A DNA stretch of 8,645 nucleotides from Alphaproteobacteria bacterium. Lineage in GTDB: Bacteria > Pseudomonadota > Alphaproteobacteria > ATCC43930 > CGMCC-115725. Where the stretch lies: the NCBI GenBank assembly GCA_028866355.1, contig JAGWIH010000083.1:1-8645 (forward strand). Reading direction: 5' to 3'. Under the pieces are notes generated by a model, which worked only from the letters and a program-made list of their open reading frames with translations, was not told the origin of the DNA and did not search any database. The position numbers and the translations under genes are program-made. This document shows, one piece after another, positions 1 to 4,713 of this stretch; the stretch's first letter is position 1, and the number at the start of each line of letters is the position of its first letter.

Positions 1-687
1 ATCGACCGGCTGGCCTATACGGTGGTGGGGATGGGGACGATGGCGGCGGCGATCATCGGCGCGCCGGTGACCATGATCCTGCTGACGCTGGAGATGACGG
101 CGAACTTCTATGTCACGCTCGGGGTGATGGTGGGGGTGATCGTCGCCTCGATGATCGTGCGCTCGACGTTTGGCTATTCGTTTGCCACCTGGCGGTTCCA
201 TCTGCGCGGGGTGCCGATCCGGGGCGCGCAAGACGTGGGCTGGATCCGCGACCTGACGGTGCGCAAGATGATGCGCCGCGACATCCAGACCGTGTCGGAG
301 AACCTGCCCTTGGCCGAGTTGCGGGCGCAGTTCCCCTTGGGTGGCAGCAACCGCGTCTTCCTGCTCGACGCCAAGGGCGACTATGCCGGCATGGTGGTGA
401 CCGCCGACGCCCACAACCCCGACCTCGACGAGCGTCTCGCCAGCCTGCGCGCCGCCGACCTGCGCCAGGCCGAGACCCAGTTCCTGCTCCCTCACCAGAA
501 CGTCCGCGCCGCCCTCGACCGCTTCGTCTCCGCCGAGGTCGAAGCGCTCCCCGTCCTCGCCAGCGCCACCGACCGCAAGCCCATCGGCTTCGTCACCGAA
601 GCCTATGCCCTCCGCCGCTACAACCAGGAGCTCGAACAGGCCCGCGGCGACGAGTTCGCCGACCCAACCCTCTTCGGTCCCGTCTGA
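1..687 (+). CDS. ClC-family chloride channel/transporter, C-terminal part with CBS domains (5' end outside window)
   Basis: The reading frame is open from the first base and ends at TGA 685-687, giving 228 visible residues; the start lies upstream of the window. Residues 8-54 are hydrophobic and hold the pattern GAPVTMILLTLEMT, which matches the late ClC segment normally written GAPxxxxLxxxELT. Members of this family move chloride, often in exchange for protons, across the inner membrane. The short conserved stretch FATWRFHLRG (61-70) leads out of the membrane domain. Residues about 82-140 (VRKMMRRDI, then FLLDAKGDYAGMV) and about 150-207 (EALPVL, then PIGFVTE) look like two CBS domains, which usually sense nucleotides or ionic conditions in the cytoplasm. 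Phe36 sits where the E. coli transporter has its chloride-coordinating Tyr445, with Tyr37 next to it. Family assignment is firm; channel versus antiporter cannot be decided because the gating-glutamate region is missing. Confidence 0.88.
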   Translation: MDRLAYTVVGMGTMAAAIIGAPVTMILLTLEMTANFYVTLGVMVGVIVASMIVRSTFGYSFATWRFHLRGVPIRGAQDVGWIRDLTVRKMMRRDIQTVSENLPLAELRAQFPLGGSNRVFLLDAKGDYAGMVVTADAHNPDLDERLASLRAADLRQAETQFLLPHQNVRAALDRFVSAEVEALPVLASATDRKPIGFVTEAYALRRYNQELEQARGDEFADPTLFGPV

Positions 688-695
688 ACGCAATT

Positions 696-745
696 CGTTA
701 ACGCGGCAAGGAATTTGCCGCCGATTTCGGCACCTCGCGTTAACG
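696..745. repeat. Paired palindromic boxes CGTTAACG
   Basis: The perfect 8-base palindrome CGTTAACG occurs at 696-703 and again at 738-745, 42 bases apart start to start, about four turns of B-DNA. Both contain TTAAC, and a further TTTAAC lies at 767-772. In such GC-rich DNA two identical A+T-centred palindromes in one short gap are notable. They could form a dimeric operator for a regulator of the kinase operon. TTAAC is also the half-site of the alphaproteobacterial regulator CtrA, but the usual TTAA-N7-TTAA arrangement is absent. Function is inferred only. Confidence 0.4.
703..721. other. Small hairpin, 7-bp stem
   Basis: GCGGCAA (703-709) pairs exactly with TTGCCGC (715-721) around a five-base loop. 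It begins 15 bases after the ClC stop codon, so it could act as a weak transcription end or RNA stabiliser. No run of T follows it, so it is not a classical intrinsic terminator. It overlaps the first CGTTAACG box by one base. Confidence 0.3.
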
Positions 746-815
746 TGTTCCAGGCACATATCGCGCTTTAACTCAAATTTAGCCGCAATACCGGCACTCT
801 GGGCCACGTTTCGCC

Positions 816-820
816 AAGGG
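816..820 (+). promoter_or_regulatory. Ribosome-binding site deciding the GTG start of the kinase
   Basis: AAGGG at 816-820 (AAGGGA with the next base) lies eight bases before GTG 829-831. This spacing supports GTG as the start codon of the histidine kinase rather than the in-frame ATG at 895, which has no comparable purine-rich site before it. Confidence 0.55.
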
Positions 821-828
821 AAAAGCGC

Positions 829-2742
829 GTGTCTCAGCAACCGCATGCCGACGCTTCGAGCGGGTCGCGAACCGTTGCACGGCTCGTTCGAACCATGGGA
901 GTGACGATCCGCGGCAAGATTTTGCTCGCGTTCTTCGCGCTTGCGGCCTTGACCGGTGCGCTCGGCTTCTACGCCGTCAACAGCGTCGTCAATTCGGGCC
1001 GGCTGGTCGTCGAGACCTACGATAAGCCGCTGATGTCGATCAGCTATGCGCGGCTGGCACTGTCGAATTTCACGGCTATCGAAGTCGCCTTGACCGACCG
1101 CGTGACGTCGCACGATCCGGCGCACCAAAAAGAGCTCGACGCGCGCATGGACGATCTGGCCGCGTCGGTGGCCGAAGATCTCACCGTAACCGAAGGGCGC
1201 TCGTTGTCGCCGCGCGCCGCCGCAGCCGCGCACGATACCGCTGCCGCGGTCGCGAATTGGAACAAATTGCGCCGTGATTTGATCAATGGCGTCGACGATG
1301 TGGCCGATCGGGAAACGCTGCTCGCCCGCGCCAAAGGCATCGACGACGATTTCGACAATCTGGTCGAGCTGACGGCGGAAGACGGCTTCAAGTTCCGCGA
1401 AAGCGCGCTTGCGTCGATCGCCGGCTATCGCACCTTCAGCATCGCGGCGACTCTGGCCGCGGTCCTGCTCGGCGGCGTCATCGCCCTGCTGCTGGCGCGG
1501 CGAATGGTGCGCCCGATCGCGACGGCGTCGTCGGCCGCGCGGCGTATCGCCGAAGGCGAGCTCGACGTCGAAATCGGCACCGCCGGCAACGACGAACTCG
1601 GCCAGCTGCTCGGCTCGATGGCGGTGATGCGCGACAACATTCGCGGCATGATGGAGCGCGAAATCGCCGCCCGGCGGTCGGCGCAGAATCGTCTGGTCAA
1701 CGCGCTCGAAAACAGCGCCGAAGGCGTCGTGCTGGCCGATGCCGCCGGCCATATCCTGATCGCGAATTCCCAGGTTACCGCGTTCTTTCCCGCGCTCGCC
1801 GGCAGCCTCGCACCCGGCGCGCCGTTTCCCGAGATGCTCGAAGGCGCTCTGGCGCAGCCGCGCGGCGAGATGTGCGTCGACGGAATTCGGTGGCTGCACC
1901 TGAGCCGCAGCGCGACCGCGGACGGCGGCTTCGTCGTCATTATCAGCGACATTTCCGCGCTCAAGGAGCGCGAGCTCGCGCTCAGCACCGCCAAAGAACA
2001 AGCTGAGGCGGCCAATCGCGCCAAGACCGAATTCCTCGCGAACATGGGCCACGAGCTGCGCACGCCGCTCAACGCGGTGATCGGGTTCTCCGAAATCATC
2101 GCTGGCGAGATGGTCGGTCCGGTGGGGCAACCGTCCTACAAGGAATTCGCGAACGACATCATGCGCAGCGGCCGCCATCTGCTCGAGATGATTAACGACA
2201 TCCTCGATTACGCCAAATGCGAGGGCGGCAGTCTCGAGATCGTTCCCGAACCGGTCGACGCACAGTCGGCGATGGACCAGGTCGTGGCTTTCTTCGCCCG
2301 CGAGGCCGAACGCGGACAACTCACGATGGCCGTGGCGCCATCGGCCGAAAGCCTCTGGCTGCTCGCCGATCCGACGCGCTTGAACCGCATCCTGCAGCAG
2401 CTGGTTTCCAATGCGGTCAAGTTCACGCCTGCGGACGGCCATATCACGTTGTCGGCGCGGCGCGACGGCGCCGGCTTCATCGCGTTGTCAGTTGCCGACA
2501 CAGGCATCGGCATGCGTGCCGAGGACATTCCGGTCGCTTTGTCACCGTTCAGCCAAGTCGACAGCAGCCTGTCGCGACGTTATGAAGGCACCGGCATGGG
2601 CCTGCCATTGTGCAAGAGCATCGTTGAGTTGCACGGCGGCCGGCTCGAAATCGTGAGCGCACCCAGCAAAGGTACTACCGTCACCGTCCTGCTGCAGGAA
2701 GCGGCACGCGCCCCGCAAACGGCCACGGTGGCGTCCTGCTGA
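829..2742 (+). CDS. Membrane sensor histidine kinase (TM-sensor-TM-HAMP-PAS-like-HisKA-HATPase)
   Basis: This 637-residue protein autophosphorylates on a histidine and would pass the phosphate to a response regulator. Membrane helices at about 31-50 and 203-224 enclose a periplasmic, mostly helical region of about 150 residues with no recognised ligand motif. A HAMP linker follows (about 222-275, MVRPIA and DELGQL), then a PAS-like segment (about 288-375). The HisKA box NMGHELRTPLN places the phosphoacceptor at His408. The ATPase domain shows the N box (Asn528 in SNAVKFTP), G1 box DTGIGM (Asp557), an F box (SPFSQVD) and G2 box GTGMGLPL (587-594), so all catalytic elements are intact. There is no receiver domain. 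The GTG start is chosen on its ribosome-binding site; ATG 895 would remove only 22 residues before the first helix. Its TGA overlaps the ATG of the di-heme gene, implying coupled expression. The signal it senses and its partner regulator are unknown. Confidence 0.93.
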   Translation: MSQQPHADASSGSRTVARLVRTMGVTIRGKILLAFFALAALTGALGFYAVNSVVNSGRLVVETYDKPLMSISYARLALSNFTAIEVALTDRVTSHDPAHQKELDARMDDLAASVAEDLTVTEGRSLSPRAAAAAHDTAAAVANWNKLRRDLINGVDDVADRETLLARAKGIDDDFDNLVELTAEDGFKFRESALASIAGYRTFSIAATLAAVLLGGVIALLLARRMVRPIATASSAARRIAEGELDVEIGTAGNDELGQLLGSMAVMRDNIRGMMEREIAARRSAQNRLVNALENSAEGVVLADAAGHILIANSQVTAFFPALAGSLAPGAPFPEMLEGALAQPRGEMCVDGIRWLHLSRSATADGGFVVIISDISALKERELALSTAKEQAEAANRAKTEFLANMGHELRTPLNAVIGFSEIIAGEMVGPVGQPSYKEFANDIMRSGRHLLEMINDILDYAKCEGGSLEIVPEPVDAQSAMDQVVAFFAREAERGQLTMAVAPSAESLWLLADPTRLNRILQQLVSNAVKFTPADGHITLSARRDGAGFIALSVADTGIGMRAEDIPVALSPFSQVDSSLSRRYEGTGMGLPLCKSIVELHGGRLEIVSAPSKGTTVTVLLQEAARAPQTATVASC

Positions 2743-3818
2743 TGCCAAAAATCCATCAAAGCAGACTGCGCCGCTGGGTATCGCGGGCGCCTTGGGTGGC
2801 GCCGATTATCGTGGTTGCGGCGGTGTTGCTCCGTGTTGGCGTGTCCGGCTCCGTCGCCGACGCGGCCGCGCCCGCGCAACCGACGCTTGCTGAACTCAAA
2901 GCGGATTTTGCCCGGCCGAAAACGACGCCGTTCCCGGCCGACGACCCCTATTCCAAAGCGAAGGCCCATCTCGGCGAATTGCTGTTCTGGGATCCAATCC
3001 TGTCGGGCAGCGGCACGCAATCCTGCGCCAGTTGCCATAACCCCGGGCTGTCTTGGACTGATGGCCTGCGCTTGGGTGTCGGTACCCAGGCGATGAAAAC
3101 GCATACGCCGACGATGCTCAACATTGCGTGGGCGCCGGTTCTCGGCTGGGATGGTCATTTCCCATCGCTCGAGGCGGTCGCGTTCTCCGGCCCGATCACC
3201 AATCCCGGAATCATGAACCGCAAGCCGGACGATCTGATCAAGGCGCTGTCGGCGATCCCCGGATACCGCGCGGCGTTCGCCGCAGCATTCGCCGACCATG
3301 CGGTCACTGAAACGCATATCGCCGACGCGCTGGCAACGTTTGAACGCACGATCGTCTCAGGGCCGGCGCCGTTCGATCGTTGGATCGATGGCGACGAAAA
3401 CGCTATCAGCGCACAAGCAAAACACGGTTTCGCCCTGTTCACGGGTAAAGCCGGCTGCTCGAATTGTCATATCGGCTGGGCCTTCACCGACGAAGGGTTC
3501 TACGACATCGGGACCGCGACCGGCGACGATATCGGTCGCGCCCGGCTGTTCCCGAATACGGTGAAGCTCAAATACGCGTTCAAGGTGCCGACGCTGCGCG
3601 ACGTGGCGCGCCGCGCGCCCTACATGCACAACGGTTCGGAAGCGACACTGGCCGACGTCATCGATCTTTACGATCGCGGCGGCATCGACCGTCCCAGCCG
3701 CGCCGATTTCATCAAGCCGCTTCACCTGACGGCGCAGGAAAAAGCCGACTTGATCGCGTTTCTCGATACGTTGACGTCCGATCCGAAGCCGACCGATTCT
3801 CCGGTCTTGCCGCGCTAA
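2742..3818 (+). CDS. Exported di-heme c-type cytochrome, CcpA/MauG superfamily
   Basis: This 358-residue protein starts with a basic segment and a hydrophobic stretch (about 16-34) followed by ADAAA, so it is probably exported to the periplasm, with cleavage near residue 41-43. Two c-type heme sites are clear: CASCH (95-99) and CSNCH (239-243). Trp136 in GWDGH is in the place of the inter-heme Trp of the family, and PYMHNGS (Tyr294, Met295) is the region that supplies the axial ligand of one heme. Relatives reduce hydrogen peroxide with electrons from small cytochromes or cupredoxins, or, like MauG, oxidise a protein substrate. By remembered alignment to Pseudomonas CcpA, the distal Gln104 and Glu114 correspond to Val146 and Ile157 here, so peroxidase activity is doubtful. 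The ATG overlaps the kinase stop (TGATG) and has no clear ribosome-binding site of its own, pointing to translational coupling. No methylamine dehydrogenase genes are near, so the name mauG is not justified. Confidence 0.9.
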   Translation: MPKIHQSRLRRWVSRAPWVAPIIVVAAVLLRVGVSGSVADAAAPAQPTLAELKADFARPKTTPFPADDPYSKAKAHLGELLFWDPILSGSGTQSCASCHNPGLSWTDGLRLGVGTQAMKTHTPTMLNIAWAPVLGWDGHFPSLEAVAFSGPITNPGIMNRKPDDLIKALSAIPGYRAAFAAAFADHAVTETHIADALATFERTIVSGPAPFDRWIDGDENAISAQAKHGFALFTGKAGCSNCHIGWAFTDEGFYDIGTATGDDIGRARLFPNTVKLKYAFKVPTLRDVARRAPYMHNGSEATLADVIDLYDRGGIDRPSRADFIKPLHLTAQEKADLIAFLDTLTSDPKPTDSPVLPR

Positions 3819-3820
3819 GT

Positions 3821-4174
3821 TTATTTCGCCGTCACCAGCAGGTGCATGGTGGGATGGATGGCACACAACACGCGAAAGGTGCCGGCGTGATCGAATTCCA
3901 AATCCACCGTCGTGCCGACCGGTTGTTCACCGGAGTCGAATTTCATGGTCGGCGAATCGACGTAGACGTGGTGGGTCACGCGGTCGTCGTTGACGATGTG
4001 GACGACGCCGCCGACGGGGATGGTCAAGATATCGGGATTGAAGCTCCGGTTGCGCTGGCTGACGGTGATCGGAGCCGTCGCGTTGGCGAGCGGCACGATA
4101 GCGGCGAAAAATACCGCGAGCGCCAACGCCGTGGCGGTGAAGTCCGACTTACGGAAAAGCTTCCGAAGCGTCAT
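3821..4174 (-). CDS. Small exported cupredoxin (amicyanin/plastocyanin-like)
   Basis: The 117-residue product has a signal peptide: a basic start (LRKLFRKS), a hydrophobic core at about 14-29 and a likely cleavage site after ATA (32-34), leaving about 83 mature residues. The mature part is a single cupredoxin fold that should bind one type 1 copper through His69 (in THHVYVD), Cys104, His107 and Met110. The loop LCAIHPTMH has the spacing C-x2-H-x2-M, as in amicyanin; plastocyanin and pseudoazurin have a longer gap before Met. Such proteins carry single electrons in the periplasm. ATG 4174 directly precedes the signal peptide; the same frame stays open much further upstream, but that stretch lies antisense or out of frame inside bcp and glnE and is not part of the gene. 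No good ribosome-binding site is visible. It lies 74 bases downstream of bcp on the same strand and converges on the di-heme gene with two bases between. It may be an electron partner of that cytochrome; this is inference. Confidence 0.85.
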   Translation of the reverse strand: MTLRKLFRKSDFTATALALAVFFAAIVPLANATAPITVSQRNRSFNPDILTIPVGGVVHIVNDDRVTHHVYVDSPTMKFDSGEQPVGTTVDLEFDHAGTFRVLCAIHPTMHLLVTAK

Positions 4175-4200
4175 TGGCGGCGATGCTACCACGCGATCGC

Positions 4201-4220
4201 ATGCGGCCGTAACCCCGCAT
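4201..4220 (-). other. Hairpin between bcp and the cupredoxin gene
   Basis: ATGCGG (4201-4206) pairs with CCGCAT (4215-4220) around an eight-base loop in the 74-base gap after bcp. There is no T-run on the minus strand after it, so it is at best a weak terminator or processing site. The gap also contains the palindrome GCGATCGC (4193-4200). I see no clear promoter for the cupredoxin here, so read-through from glnE-bcp is possible. Confidence 0.25.
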
Positions 4221-4248
4221 AAAGCAGCCGAGAGCGCCCGCCCGCCCA

Positions 4249-4713
4249 CTACGATGCCTTGATGGCGGCGAAGACCTCTTCGGCGTGACCGGGAACCTTG
4301 ACCTTGCGCCAAATGCCGCGAATCACGCCTTTGCCGTCGATCAGGAAGGTGGAGCGCTCGATTCCCATGTATTTGCGCCCATACATGCTCTTTTGGACCC
4401 AGACGCCGTAACGCTCCGTCACCTTGCCTTGTTCGTCGGCGGCGAGGGTAAAGGGCAGCTTGTATTTCTTTTTGAATTTGTCGTGGGACGCGACCGAGTC
4501 GCGTGAAATCCCGATGACTGCGGTGTCGTTGCGGCCAAATTTTGGGAAAAGGTCGCGGAACTGGCACGCCTCCGCGGTGCAACCGGAGGTGTCGTCCTTC
4601 GGATAGAAGTACAACACGACATGCTGTCCCTTGAGATCCGACAGCCGCACGGTGCCGGCGCCGTCGGTGGGCAAGGTGAAATCCGGCGCCTTGTCGCCGA
4701 TCTCGAGGCTCAT
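4249..4713 (-). CDS. bcp: Thioredoxin-dependent thiol peroxidase, Bcp/PrxQ family peroxiredoxin
   Basis: This 154-residue cytoplasmic enzyme reduces hydrogen peroxide and organic hydroperoxides and is recycled by thioredoxin. The thioredoxin fold begins with GDKAPDFTLP (6-15). The active site YPKDDTSGCTAEAC gives peroxidatic Cys45 and resolving Cys50, at the same positions and five-residue spacing as in E. coli Bcp. The later signature ERSTFLID also fits the family, and the length is normal. It has no signal peptide. The ATG overlaps the glnE stop in ATGA and is preceded by a strong ribosome-binding site, so it is translated together with glnE but can also load ribosomes itself. Nothing is truncated or unusual. 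Confidence 0.96.
   Translation of the reverse strand: MSLEIGDKAPDFTLPTDGAGTVRLSDLKGQHVVLYFYPKDDTSGCTAEACQFRDLFPKFGRNDTAVIGISRDSVASHDKFKKKYKLPFTLAADEQGKVTERYGVWVQKSMYGRKYMGIERSTFLIDGKGVIRGIWRKVKVPGHAEEVFAAIKAS

Larger units (their letters stand above)
688..828. promoter_or_regulatory. Intergenic region upstream of the histidine kinase operon
   Basis: This 141-base gap is visibly richer in A+T than the flanking genes and separates the ClC gene from the kinase. It holds two copies of the palindrome CGTTAACG, a related TTTAAC at 767-772, a 7-bp hairpin at 703-721 and the ribosome-binding site of the kinase. It is the natural place for the promoter of the kinase/di-heme pair. I could not identify a convincing -35/-10 pair: TTGCCG (715-720) is followed 17 bases later by CGTTAA (738-743), which is weak. 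No open reading frame of its own is credible here. Confidence 0.5.

Noticed and set aside
703..730. Intrinsic terminator after the ClC gene
   Set aside because: The hairpin at 703-721 has a reasonable stem but no following T-run; the overlapping CCGATTTCGG is too short to count.
696..745. CtrA binding site
   Set aside because: TTAAC half-sites are present, but none are spaced as TTAA-N7-TTAA; the palindromes fit a different dimeric site at least as well.
895..897. ATG 895 as the start of the histidine kinase
   Set aside because: It lacks a purine-rich site at the right distance, whereas GTG 829 has AAGGG eight bases upstream. Not fully excluded, since both starts keep the first membrane helix.
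605..904. Frame crossing from the ClC end through the gap into the kinase start
   Set aside because: Low-complexity Ser/Arg-rich product, overlapping two real genes in another frame, with no convincing ribosome-binding site.
2580..3317. 245-codon minus-strand frame opposite the kinase end and di-heme start
   Set aside because: Arg-rich, no motif, and opposite two well-supported genes.
2742..4174. Reading the di-heme and cupredoxin genes as part of a methylamine utilisation (mau) cluster
   Set aside because: No mauA, mauB, mauD, mauE or mauF is present, the genes are convergent rather than co-directional, and superfamily relatives of MauG are widespread.
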